The notes: a model not told the origin generated them from the letters alone. Shown: positions 22,137 through 32,177, numbered from the stretch's first letter. The stretch: 64,000 nt of DNA from Cephalotrichum gorgonifer (GCA_900312665.1 ONZQ02000002.1:2877863-2941862); one strand, 5' to 3'. Translations and numbers: made by a program.

Positions 22137-23728
22137 ATGGAGAAAGCCAAGGCCGGAAGGACCGGGGAACTGGATAGATCCAGCAGGTCCTCTAATCCAT
22201 CAGCCAAGATGCCCTTTATCGTCTCCTCGAATGTCAGGAAAGTCGACCCCGCCACTAGGAGGCTAATCAGAAGCCATGCGAGGCGAGGAAAGGGGCAGAA
22301 GGGGGCTCGCCCTAGCAAGAGCCAGCCTACGACCAGGGAGGTGATACGCGCAGGCAGATCTCCGCCAGAGCGAGTCAAATTGGATGAGGTGATTGGCCTG
22401 TATACATCACTGTCACCCCGGCGCGTCGGATCTGACCTCTCCTTCGTTGAGTTGGCGGATGACGTGGAAACATCAATGATTCTAAAATTTACCAAAGGTT
22501 TGTAATCCAAGTCGTAATCCAAGCCCTTTTGTTTCCATCCCCTAACTCTGTATGTGTCTAGTCTCACCGGCCGTAATTCGAGTAGTCTTCCCTCTAAAGG
22601 TGGCGATCGGCTTCCAAGCAGACAAAACCGGGTGGCTGTATCCGATCGCGCGAGACGCCGTTGCTCTCCATATAACGGCCTTTGCAATCGAAAGGTTCAT
22701 AGATAGCGTCCTACGCCAGCGAGGCGATATAATCAACCCCGCGGCGATGTTGCATTTCGAGAAAGGAATGAAGCTTCTCCGTGAGAGGCTCATGGGGGAA
22801 GACGACGGAATAAAAGTCTCAGATTCCACGATTAGTGTGGTTTTGAAACTGGCTGGTGCAGCACACTTCTACGGAGACTACCAGACCTCAAGGCTCCACA
22901 TGCAGGGACTTCGCAGGATGGTAGACTTGAGAGGAGGTTTGGACGTCTTCAACGGCACTGAGCTCCTAGTGGAGATGTTGAGGTAAGTCATTCCAAGGAC
23001 CCGGCAACCATGATTAAAGCAGCACTGACCATGTCCGCAGGTGCGATTTGGGGATCGCGGTTGTCCATGGCTTACGTCCTGTCTTCTTCCGCCAGCCTTC
23101 GGAGCCATTCGTTGAGTACCCCAAGAAGCTGCTGCCTGGCTCTGATAACAAGCTGGGGTTCCAAGACAGCAATGCCGAGCTGACTCGACAGCTGGACCAT
23201 GATTTGGCTATATGTTGGCAGGTCATGAAGAGATTCTGCCTGCTAGTCAATCTCGGGACACAAACCCAAGGGCTTGTCCGTCTGGAAATCATTCATCAGG
23301 CGGTCGCTGCAGTTATCTATCGCCTGCTCGACATGAGCTTCGCCGCGGGCTCGATCGACCAAACTATTCGACATGGCCTACTAGCCTTTTCTTACCATGT
23401 CTTCTTGCAGTGGCAAGACGTCAAACTTCCTAGTACCAAATTTCCCGCAGCGTACAAAGACTGCATCAAGAGCCTTAAACCTGTCGACGGGATTTCCTCT
23501 CAGCTCATGCTCTGGCTGTTGATGACCGGGGCCGTTTCGTTGTTCAATATATCTGATGAAGGATGGTTGGAGGAGTACTTGCGAGACTATGTCAACAGAT
23601 GTCAGGTGAAGAGTTGGAAAGATATGCATGACATACTGAAGTCATTTATGTGGATTGCATTGTTGGATGAGCAACCGGGGAGGCAAATTTTTGACACGCT
23701 TTGGTTACTGCATGAAGGCGATCATTGA
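22137..23728 (+). CDS. Fungal-specific transcription factor domain protein without visible zinc cluster
   Basis: Exons 22137-22497, 22562-22982 and 23041-23728 give 489 residues. The introns have a GTTTGT and a GTAAGT donor. The N-terminal block MPFIVSSNVRK, followed by TRRLIRSHARRGKG, is the usual opening of Fungal_trans_2 (PF11951-type) proteins. The central and C-terminal parts are helical, with LHMQGLRRMVDLRGGL, the hallmark around the middle homology region. There is no Cys6 zinc cluster; any DNA contact would be through the basic N-terminus or a partner. The start may be the second ATG at 22209, which begins directly with the conserved block. Divergent pairing with the dehydrogenase suggests it regulates the 15.4-21.8 kb gene group; this is inferred from position. 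Confidence 0.82.
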
Positions 23729-23896
23729 GATGGATGGTGTAACTGTTAGAATATTACGTATCTCGGAGACTTACTCTAACTACTGGGTATCAGGACAGCT
23801 GTATAAGTCACGCTTGTTTGAAGGCAAAATGATACGCCATAGTAAGTGTGTATGTGAATGATTAGGCAGCAGAAAGGAAAAAAAATGTGAATGGCT

Positions 23897-24008
23897 CAAA
23901 AAAGAAACGAATGGTCAGTATGAGGGTCGAACTCATGACCTTGGCATTTACCGCTAAGCCGTATAGCTTATTAGTACCACGCTCTAACCAACTGAGCTAA
24001 CCAACCGG
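23897..24008. repeat. Left arm of an inverted repeat built on tRNA-Ile
   Basis: About 112 nt here recur in reverse orientation at 25797-25908: the full tRNA gene with its intron, two upstream bases and about 15 bases of 3' trailer through the T-run. Outside these limits the sequences diverge at once. The spacer of about 1.8 kb contains the cysteine-rich secreted protein gene. Confidence 0.85.
23912..24006 (-). tRNA. tRNA-Ile (anticodon AAU) with intron, copy 1
   Basis: On the minus strand, acceptor GGTTGGT pairs with ACTGACC with two wobble pairs, discriminator A. The D-arm is TAGCTCAGTTGGTTAGAGC, anticodon stem TGGTA/TGCCA, loop CTAATAA with AAT. A 21-nt intron follows position 37. The 95-nt gene is identical, intron included, to the copy at 25799-25893 in opposite orientation. 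The 3' trailer TTCGTTTC and its T6 terminator are also shared. Confidence 0.95.
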
Positions 24009-24375
24009 GATGTGGATGCTGCTGATCTCGTGGGTAGCGACGATGAGGCAAGGGTGGAACGAGGGAGCCGGGAAATAGCGCTGGCAAGCAGGCCGGTCCT
24101 ACTTGTACCTCCTGTCCCATATTTACCCTAGTCTAGGCGATAGCTGTATAGATGCGAATGTTCAAGGCGGACCAAGTTTATACCTCCTCAAGGCTCAAGT
24201 ACAAGCCAATCGATAAGGATGGCAGGGTTCTTTGGAGTTGCATTCTAGGTATTGAGAAAGTACAGCTTTGTCCAAGAAGCTTTAGCATGATCATTTGCAG
24301 GCGATGGAAGTTTACATTTATACTGTCAATCTGAGTTCTATAGACTCCAGATCCTCAGTTAGACCGTTCAATCTC
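24007..24375. other. Intergenic between tRNA-Ile copy 1 and secreted protein gene
   Basis: About 370 nt, A/T-rich in its second half. No frame or RNA gene recognised. Confidence 0.5.
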
Positions 24376-24987
24376 CTAGCTCTTCCGCCCCTCCTTGTCT
24401 TCAGGAGGTTCTATCTGCTCCTCTTCCTCGTCTGTTTTCACGAGTATCTCGTTCATACTCTTCTCATACCCATCGTAACCGAACCTGAGCGGAAAGCACA
24501 TCCCTGCGCACACTAGGCCCTCCGCATCTTCGTCCTCGGAACACGGCTCATGCTCCACTCCGGGAAACCACCGCTCGGAAATGCCGTTGAAGCACACCTT
24601 CCCCTCTCCACACTTCCTGCCGGACTCCCCCCCGCAGTAGTCGTCCGAGACAGCGCAGATCCCAAAGCCGTCACAGGAAGGACCACAAAGGTCCGTGGTC
24701 CGCGGGTCAGACCTACAGTACTCGATAGTTTCGTCGCAGTCGTCGTAGAAACCCCAGCCGCCGCATAGGGTGTAGATGCGCTGGTCCTCAAGAACGATCT
24801 CCTGACATGTACCGGGGCAGGCTGAAAAGTCGGTGCAGTTCTTGGAGAGGGGAATGCAGGTTAGGGATGGGCAGTCACCGAGTTCGGCGCCACAGGCGGA
24901 GCCGACCTCGGGTGGGTCGTCAATCGGACTGGCGGTGATTATGGGGAGGAGGAGGCTGATAAGGGTAAAGGTGATTTGGAAATGCAT
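24376..24987 (-). CDS. Small secreted cysteine-rich protein (18 Cys), effector-like
   Basis: One intron-free frame of 203 residues. Residues 1-20 (MHFQITFTLISLLLPIITAS) form a clear signal peptide, with cleavage likely before PIDDPP. The mature part holds 18 cysteines in spaced groups, including TLCGGWGFYDDC, CGPSCDGFGIC and CGEGKVCF, followed by a charged Glu/Lys-rich tail. The CGG...C...C...C..GIC pattern resembles a family of small secreted proteins in plant-associated ascomycetes; no enzymatic domain is seen. An even cysteine number suggests full disulphide pairing outside the cell. The gene lies alone between two inverted identical tRNA-Ile genes. Its role is unknown; an apoplastic effector or surface protein is inferred. 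Confidence 0.8.
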   Translation of the reverse strand: MHFQITFTLISLLLPIITASPIDDPPEVGSACGAELGDCPSLTCIPLSKNCTDFSACPGTCQEIVLEDQRIYTLCGGWGFYDDCDETIEYCRSDPRTTDLCGPSCDGFGICAVSDDYCGGESGRKCGEGKVCFNGISERWFPGVEHEPCSEDEDAEGLVCAGMCFPLRFGYDGYEKSMNEILVKTDEEEEQIEPPEDKEGRKS

Positions 24988-25798
24988 CTTGGTTGGATTC
25001 CTACGCAGAGGGTTTGTTGTGGACTGTACCCGTCCCCACTTGAGAGTGCAAAGAAAGGTGGGTGCTCGAGGTGTTTATGTCGGCGTATTCGGCAGGACAG
25101 ATTTCGGTGTGCCTTCAGAGGAAACTACTCTACAAGATTGTGCTCAATATATGTCCTCAGCTCCGCAGATTACGGTTTAATATATGACCTTCTTTAGCCA
25201 GATAGAACCGATGCTGCCCATCCGTAACACTCATCACAAGACGCACAACATAGCCCTTGATAGTATTGGCTATTATTTAAGCGAGAGGCTCTGCGCTACC
25301 CCCTCTAATCCTTCCAATATCGCCGTCACTTCCCGTGCGACTTGCAGGTGCAAACTATCAAGCGTAACGCGGGGTAGTTTGTAGTTTACCAGGATACAAC
25401 CTCGCACCCAATTTGTAGCTAATCCTAGTAGTTCTGGCTGTCAACATTGCAAGAGTCAGGCCGAAAGTTTGCAGCCCAGCGATAGAGTGAAGCTTGCGGG
25501 GCCTTGGCCACCTAGATTCCTGGCCCAAGGTCGGTTAGATAGATATATTTCTATACAAGACTTTAGTGGATAACCTACTGTTGCAGGAAGTTTTGTCCAA
25601 AGGATAAGAGCGCCGGGATAGTACGTGCGCCTCTGAAAATTAAGCCATGGTGGGGTGGCTGGCACGGGCTATATACCAATCGCGATGTGGGCTGAATTGT
25701 ACCTCCCACTTCCAATATCAAATACCGCCGATCTGGGCTCCGTCAATACGTGCTATCCTATGTGTACTCCCATTAGAAGAAGATTGACATCGACAGCC
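24988..25798. other. Upstream region of secreted protein gene, no other gene
   Basis: 811 nt, moderately A/T-rich. A TATA-like ACATAAACAC (minus strand) is near 25070, about 80 nt from the ATG at 24987. No further gene or repeat recognised. Confidence 0.5.
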
Positions 25799-25908
25799 GG
25801 TTGGTTAGCTCAGTTGGTTAGAGCGTGGTACTAATAAGCTATACGGCTTAGCGGTAAATGCCAAGGTCATGAGTTCGACCCTCATACTGACCATTCGTTT
25901 CTTTTTTG
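25797..25908. repeat. Right arm of the tRNA-Ile inverted repeat
   Basis: Reverse-complement partner of 23897-24008, identical over the tRNA and trailer. Confidence 0.85.
25799..25893 (+). tRNA. tRNA-Ile (anticodon AAU) with intron, copy 2
   Basis: Plus-strand twin of copy 1. Acceptor bases 25799-25805 pair with 25886-25892, discriminator A25893, anticodon AAT at 25833-25835. The intron is 25837-25857 (21 nt), directly after position 37. The T-arm is ATGAG/CTCAT around TTCGACC. The run CTTTTTT at 25903-25909 should terminate Pol III. It decodes AUU and, with inosine, AUC and AUA. Confidence 0.95.
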
Positions 25909-26089
25909 CATTCCCCATAATCTTTCGCTGAACTTTTTTTACGACGACACGCCTGAGATACATGTCGTTAAGCCGGTTCACGTATATTTATCTGCATGTA
26001 ATGCCAGACGGGTTCTCGAATCAATCTCGAGGGCGAAGCTGGGGTGCTCTGCAGGGCAGATACTCGAACAAGCTGAAGAGGAGGAAGCG

Positions 26090-26545
26090 GCGGGCCGGCA
26101 GGAGTCAGGAGTCCTCGAGGAGCACGGATCGGCCATTATTGGCCTCAGATACTCTGTCCCAATACCTGATATTAAGATCTATCGCAACTACCATCTTCCT
26201 CATCGCCGTGGCGTCCATGCCGCCCAGGAAGCTCTCGCGAACGTCACTCTAATCGCGCACGCGAGGTCGTGGAAGTTCTCCTGCTGACGTCCAATCCCTA
26301 TCCGCTCTCACGTCTTCCTTTTATCGGTATGCCACCACGGGGGCAGCAATTCCAGGCTGCTCGGCCAACATGTCAATGAAGCGCCAGAAGCCGTCGGGGT
26401 TGTGAGGCACACTGCTACAGTCGCTGCTGGCATCAAAATCCTGATCGTGTACGCAGGTGTCCTCCATGCGGTGGTAGGCGTCGATGAGAAGCCGGTAGAA
26501 ACGGTGAGCGGAAGACTACGTCGCTTATATAAGAAGAGGGGCGGA
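26090..26545 (-). pseudogene. Fragment resembling a fungal MYND-type zinc-finger protein
   Basis: On the minus strand near 26530-26460 a frame reads RFYRLLIDAYHRMEDT, then NPDGFWRFIDMLAEQPG; it then shifts frame into LLPPWWHTDKRK and stops. This order (LIDAYR-MEDxY, FxRFLD, LLPPWW) is the C-terminal pattern of fungal MYND/Mss51-like proteins. A weak continuation (MDATAMRKM) follows in broken frames. At least one frameshift and several stops separate the blocks, and no start or MYND cysteines are found, so it is read as a relic. Family assignment is from short blocks only. Confidence 0.45.
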
Positions 26546-26618
26546 GCTAATCAATCACTGCTATTCGTGCCCTATCGCGGATCGAAGAAAGCAAGTAGTG
26601 GGCCCAGAAGTCAGTCTT

Positions 26619-28458
26619 CTACGACGTGTTCCCCACAGCTACATAGCATGAATCTTCCATAAAGCAGAGCTTTAAGACTCCAAGAAGAGGCAGACACTGC
26701 CATCCCTCACCGCTATGCCGACGCGGGTCATCGTCATCCCTTCCAAACTCGACCCGGACGCCGCGACGCTCCCATTTCCGGAGACGGGCCTGGTACGTGG
26801 TAATCTGGAAGCAGAACCTTGTGGGCCGGGCCACCAATATACTGCGGTCGATGCGTAGGCGGCACTGCCCAACTGCGCGCGATCCGCCGTTCTCGTAGCA
26901 AAGCAAGACGCCTCTGCACAGCGTGGTATCCTCGTCGTAGAACGTGCGTGTAGACAGGACACATTTGAGAGGAGCCCATGAGAAGTAGGCCCCCTTTGGC
27001 TCGGGCCGGAAGTCCTGTAGAGGAAAGGGTGGAGGTAGGCCGCGTTTTTCAGCAGGCGGAGTACAGGCCGCCCCAAGAAGGGAGACGGATTGCAGCTCCT
27101 CAGGCTCTCCATACACTAACTTTAATCGACCTCCACTCCCAAGCAGATGATCTCGCTCGGTGCGCCGACCTAGGCGCCCTAAAATAACGTCGCCGATAAG
27201 CTCCGTTCGAACCTAGACTCGTCAGCAATGTTACTAAAATCCGTCACGGCCAGGGCTTACAAGAACGTTGAACCCCAGCTCCGTCACACGCGTGCGGAGA
27301 ACGAGAACTTGGTCCTTAGGCGCTATGGGCAGATAAACCCAGGCCGTGATCAGCTGACGACGATTTGGGAAGCGCTCACATGTGTCCATGGCACACGATT
27401 CTATTGAACGATGAATGTGGATACCGCAGAGTTCGCCATGGATAAAGAGGAAGGTTAAACCACAGATCCGATCTAAATCAGCAGTATGAAGACGCTGCCA
27501 AGTGACATTTTGTACGGAGTGGAATCGACAAGTCATAGGCTCGGGAGGCATTGGTGTATTCCAGATTTGAAGTGTTTTGCGGTTGAGGCAGGCTGAGACG
27601 TAGAAGACCATCCTAGTACGTGTCAGATGTAAGGGTTGGCTCAGGGGACAGAGCGGACGAGAAACGTACCTTGACTTCACAGTCGAAATTTGTAAGATCT
27701 CCAACAGTAAATGCTAGATGCCCAGTTACAGTGCCATGGCTGTTTCGAGAGACGCTCCACTTTGGAGATCCCGTGAGGGTCAATAGTGAGTCTGACCCAG
27801 GGCGGATAAGACGACGAGGCGTGAATAAGCTTCCCTCCTCGTTCCCAGGACAAGATGGCGTCTAACTGGAGTCTTAGAAGAAGCTCCGAGCTCATAATAG
27901 AAAGCTGATTTGCCAATAACAGTTCGTGGTGAGAGAATTGTCAAATCATATCGACGAGCTCCAGTGGAAGCTTGGAAAGCTGGGGGACCCCGCATATTGT
28001 AGCTACTCTTTCCAAAGTATCTTGGTCGATAGGGGCTGCCCGGCTAAGGTGGATAAGCGGTGCTTTCGGCCAAGGCCTCTTCCATGAACCAGCTACCCAC
28101 AGCCGACTCCGGGCTACGTTTGCCTCCAGCTTTGACTCGTGCATGTAGATCTCGAAGCAATCATAGTGGACTGAGACAAACTGGGGTGCGCGGAAGCAAA
28201 TGTTACACCCATGGCGGCGGCATAGCAGGCGGTCATCAACCATAGTAGGGATCATTCCGTGCTGCGGAAATGGGAAAGGCCGAGTACACCAATCATAAGC
28301 AGTCAAATCTTCGTTACTCGACACTGTGATTCTCCGTTAGTGAAGAGGCGTGAAGGGGGAACAACGATTCCTTCACATGCGACGACCCTCTCATGTCTGA
28401 GGATTGTGTCTGCACAGGCACCGCATGGTGGTTGCAGTGGAAGATGAGCGGTTCGCAT
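26619..28458 (-). pseudogene. Broken F-box-like gene of a widespread fungal family
   Basis: Read on the minus strand from ATG 28458 (MRTAHLPLQPPCGACADTIL), conserved blocks of one protein appear in order. They are RHERVVACEGIVVPPSRLFT, TRPFPFPQHGMIPTM, KLPLELVDMI, WVRLTIDPHGISKVERL, LQIWNTPMPPEPMTCRF, DLDRICGLTFLFIHGELCGI, AWVYLPIAPKD, AYFSWAPLKCVLSTRTFYDE and CRGVLLCYENGGSRAVGQCR. They do not share one frame. There is a frameshift near 28322, an in-frame TGA at 27943-27941 just after LPLELVDMI where relatives have Arg (CGA), a frameshift near 27720, another near 27640, and a degraded join at 27120-27230. One true intron may remain (27611-27667). The intact relative would be over 500 residues. 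LPLELVDMI is the F-box-like segment. Confidence 0.75.
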
Positions 28459-28672
28459 TCCGTCACAACAGGATAATGAAGCTCGAGGGTAGAATTTAGC
28501 TGAGGTTGAAGTTAAGTCTGAAATTCGAGCCAGAAACAGCCAACGAGGCGATTCTTCGCTGGCAAAACGTCGGCAGGGCCATTCAAGCCCCCCAGTGTCG
28601 CATGTCGGAATGGTGTGTGAAAAGCAAAGCGCGTTCTCATCGGCGAGATACTCTTTTTTTTAGTTGGGCTTC

Positions 28673-29287
28673 TCACGAGTATAATAATTTGCCCCTATGA
28701 TGATAATACCAAGCCTTCTTTCCCCTGTACTCGGTCTCCCTCCACTCTCTCTTGTTCATGTACTGATCGTGACCTTTTTTCGCTTTAAATACATACTCAT
28801 CGGGCCTCGAGATGTGGTGTTTCTCGTGGAAATCGACCTTCAACCACACCTCGGCACTCTGAAGACCCGGATTAGCAACGGACGTCGATGCCTCCGCCTC
28901 ATTGCCGTCGTCCAGTCCTTGCATGCTGCTTTGTCCATAGTGCCACTACCTAGCATCGCTAATAGCCTTAGGAGACGGCATCGTCTGCTGCCCAAACCCT
29001 TGAACAGCGGGTTCGCTGTCGAATTCTTCCTAGACGTTAGTATCGGGGGCTTGCGCGTCCCCAATGTACTAGTTAGTATCTTAACTGGTCGATGCTCGTG
29101 CTTGAGATACAACTGCGGATGCTGGTGGCTGGGCGCTGGCATCCCTCTTCTTGACTTCATCGTCGTGCCAACCCTGTGGGTGGTTTGTGCTTTCTGGTCC
29201 CGGTGACGCTTGTTTCTGGACAAATTGTTTCGGCGGTATTGGGTGGGCCTTGATATATAGAAATTCCAGTCGGGACTCATCGTCCAC
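28673..29287 (-). pseudogene. Degenerate reading frame of unknown family
   Basis: One minus-strand frame stays protein-like from 29287 to 28673, ending EYRGKKAWYYHHRGKLLYS, but has four internal stops: TAA, TAG, TAG and TAG. Each would become Gln if TA were CA, the change made by repeat-induced point mutation. The first three stops could instead lie inside an 81-nt GT-AG intron that keeps the frame; the fourth (near 28960) has no such explanation. No ATG is found at the start of the frame, and I do not recognise the family. Confidence 0.4.
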
Positions 29288-29551
29288 AATGCTAAGCGCT
29301 TACGCCAACTGATACCTTTACGGAGCAGCAATCAACCCTGCTTTCCTGCCAGGCCTGCCAAAGCCTGCTCCCTCAGAACTTGAACCCCACCTTTCACAGG
29401 ACCCGGAAAAGGAAATTTCCCAACGAAAAGGCGCCCTAGGAGAGCAACACGATCAAGAGTGTTCCACGAGCTATGTACCAACTAGTATGATCAGGGGTTT
29501 GAAGACGAACTGCCTTGGAGAGGACAGGAGCAGGACAAAGCCAAAAAGAAA

Positions 29552-29670
29552 ACATACAACACCAGGGATTCGCTGGTCGTCACCGACCCAACTACTAGTC
29601 TAGCGCTTCGTGGTTTATGTATAGGGGAGCAGACGGGACCCTCAGCTTTCCACGAGCTATGGTCGTATGT
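29552..29670 (-). rRNA. 5S ribosomal RNA gene
   Basis: A 119-nt minus-strand gene. The ends ACATACGAC and GTTGTATGT form the helix I pair. Conserved 5S blocks are present: CCATAG, TCCCGTCTGCTC, TAAACCAC, CTAGTAGTTGGGT and GACCAGCGAATCCC. Helix IV has a compensatory swap, GGTCGGTGACGACC where many fungi have GGTGGGTGACCACC, which keeps the pairing. A T-run (29543-29547) follows for Pol III termination. Single dispersed 5S genes are normal in filamentous ascomycetes. Confidence 0.93.
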
Positions 29671-30827
29671 GCTAGAATAGGTCGATAGCGAACGCTATGA
29701 CAGCGAACCCTCTACTCGTATGCCGCTCTTCTAAAGGAGTTCGTGGTGTTACCAGTGCTGGGTCCCTTCTGTAGTAGTCCCCGCTCCAATGTCGGTGATT
29801 CACCACGGGAATACTGCGCTCTGAACCACCTTTTTTACGCGTATGCTCTATAGGTCACGTTGCGGTACAGTAATGTGGTAAGGAAGCAATGAAGGGGAGG
29901 GTATCGAGTATTGGGGACCCGGTTCCTCGACTGGCCGGCCCGCCACCCCGTCCTCATCTTTATGAAATACCCGCTAATCAAAGTTTCGTGTTTCTTGTTT
30001 CCTTGTATAGCACGATGCAGGGTTTGGTGTGTCGGGTCCTGCTGACTTCAGGTCGTCAGTATGGCACTCTTATGTACGTAGCCACAATACCGTAGAAGAC
30101 TCTTAGCAAGAACCTAGCAAAGGCATGCTATTAATCATATATTCCGCTTTATGTTATTACAATCACTTTTGGCTAGGTGCTGGCTCCGCCAAGTCACATC
30201 ACTTGGGCACTTGGGTATGGGTCAGAAGCGTGGTGAGTCAGGCGGGTAGTTGGTTGGGATGTGAAATGGCAAGAGACCAAGCGGCCCATTGAAACACTCT
30301 AAGGCGAAACGAGGCCATATATGACGACCTCGGCGAAATATATCAACATGCGTGTAATGCGTCGGTCCTCTTCAGCTGGACACACTCTTCTTCCATGCCG
30401 AGATACACCGCGCCGTCAGATGGATGTAAAAGATGTCACGGAATTGACCGATCCGCCCCCCGTGTTATTGGTGGAGGGAACCCGGGGTAAAGTGGTCACC
30501 AGTGGTCCAGACCAATAACTGCTCGAGTTTGGGGGAGCCTATCTACCGCGCAGCACGACCTTCCGCCTTGGCAGAATCCGGGAGAGGAGTGAGTCCGCTT
30601 ACCCCGGCGCGAAGTCCGGTGTATCCCACCTACCACAATAATTTCGAATCATATATCGCGGGCCAATAGTCCCCGGCAACAGATCCCCAGATGTATATAA
30701 AGTTTCATGGACCCCGACCGAAATACAATCGTGCTTACTTGACATATCAGGTATCCCGGCCACGCGCTCGACGCACTTACCTCCCTAAACAGCCAATCTG
30801 CCATAAGACGATAGCATTTTATTCACC
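29671..30827. other. Intergenic and LPMO promoter region
   Basis: About 1.15 kb with no supported gene. The last 140 nt contain a good TATA box and a pyrimidine-rich leader for the downstream LPMO gene. Confidence 0.5.
30694..30701 (+). promoter_or_regulatory. TATA box of the LPMO gene
   Basis: TATATAAA, 127 nt before the LPMO start codon, which would place transcription initiation about 95 nt before the ATG. Confidence 0.6.
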
Positions 30828-31637
30828 ATGAAGCTCGCTGCCATCCTTGCCTGCATCAAGGCGGCATCCGCCCATACCATCTTCCAGGTACTCCTCCGTC
30901 CCATCCCACCTCTTATTAGCCATATGATCAACTAACTGCCGGTGCCATCCTTCCAGAAAGTCTCGGTCAACGGCAAAGAATACCCGCCGCTCGCCGGCCT
31001 CCGCGCCCCTAACCAGGACTACCCGACCTACGACGTCAACAGCGGCGACCTGACCTGCGGCAAGGTCGCCCTCGTCAGCAACGAGGTCATCCCCGTCGCC
31101 GCCGGAGACAAGTTCGGCGCATGGTGGGGCCACGTTATCGGCGGCGAGCAGTGGCCCGGCGACCCGGACCACCCCATCGCGGCCTCCCACCACGGGCCCG
31201 TCACGGCCTGGCTCGCCAAGGTGGACGACGCGGCCAACGCCCAGGTCGGCCCGAACCTCAAGTTCTTCAAGATCGCCGAGGACAACTTCGACGTCGCGTC
31301 GAACACGTGGGGCGTCGACAACATGGTCAAGAACCGCGGGTGGAGCTACTTCGACGTGCCCTCCTGCATCGCCCCCGGCGACTACCTCCTCCGCGTGGAG
31401 CTGCTCGCGCTGCACTCGGCATACGACAACATGGGCGCGCAGTTCTACGTCTCGTGCGCCAACGTCCGGATCTCGGGCGACGGGACCTTCGCGCCGACTG
31501 AGACGCACAGCATCCCGGGGGTGTACAAGCAGAATGACCCGGCTATTTTGACCAACATCTGGGGTCCGAGTCCGGGTGTGGCGGATAACAGCGGGAAGCC
31601 GTATCAAGCTCCAGGGCCGAGGCCCATCACTTGCTGA
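30828..31637 (+). CDS. AA9 lytic polysaccharide monooxygenase (cellulose-active type)
   Basis: Exons 30828-30887 and 30957-31637 give 246 residues. Signal peptide 1-15 (MKLAAILACIKAASA) is followed by His16 (HTIFQ), which becomes the N-terminal His of the copper histidine brace. The second His lies in ASHHGPVTAWLAK (98 or 99). His173, Gln182 and Tyr184 (HSAYDNMGAQFYVSC) fit the usual axial and second-sphere residues. The enzyme cleaves cellulose or related glucans by oxidation outside the cell. It lacks a CBM1 module and GPI signal. The intron falls right after HTIFQ, a common position in this family. It has no hydrolase neighbours, so it is probably regulated alone. Confidence 0.93.
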
Positions 31638-32177
31638 TCTGGTAGTATGGGGTGCGTGCGGCTGGTTAAGGAGACTGGCACGAACGATACGTATATGGAG
31701 GAGGTGGATCTTGTGTATAGTTACACAGATATCGTCGCTTGTACCGATTTCATGCATCGATGCATATTCATAGTTATAAATTCGTCCCTCTTCGAAGTCC
31801 CCTATTTGGCAAGGTCCTGGAGCTAAAAACACGGAAGTCCTCCTCGCGATTATATGTTCATATATGGACCTCTAAGGATCGCCGTGGTACTCCCCTATTG
31901 GGAAAACAGACGCATCGACTCGATTGGATGGCCGCTCACATGGCGATCAGCACTCAGTCTCTGGTGTCTTGCCCTTACCCTGATTCGTCCCATCCCTGGG
32001 TGGGCTGGTGGGAATGTGGGCTGATCCACCTGCTACTAGATCGATGCTTGAGTAGTTGGATAACATACTGCGAGATAGGGCCTACACCATATACACGGGG
32101 TATCGGATCGATATACGTTGAATACAATTTTGAGAATTTATTTCTATACCCCTAGGGATTTACAAAAGTGACTTCCA
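31638..32177. other. Intergenic between convergent genes
   Basis: 540 nt between the LPMO and MFS stops. No gene, RNA or clear repeat seen. Confidence 0.6.

Noticed and set aside
27190..27230. Possible tRNA T-arm (GGTTCGAAC on minus strand)
   Set aside because: Flanking bases do not form a T-stem or cloverleaf; it lies in the degraded pseudogene.
30819..31832. 337-codon minus-strand frame
   Set aside because: Antisense shadow of the LPMO gene, caused by its GC-rich third positions.
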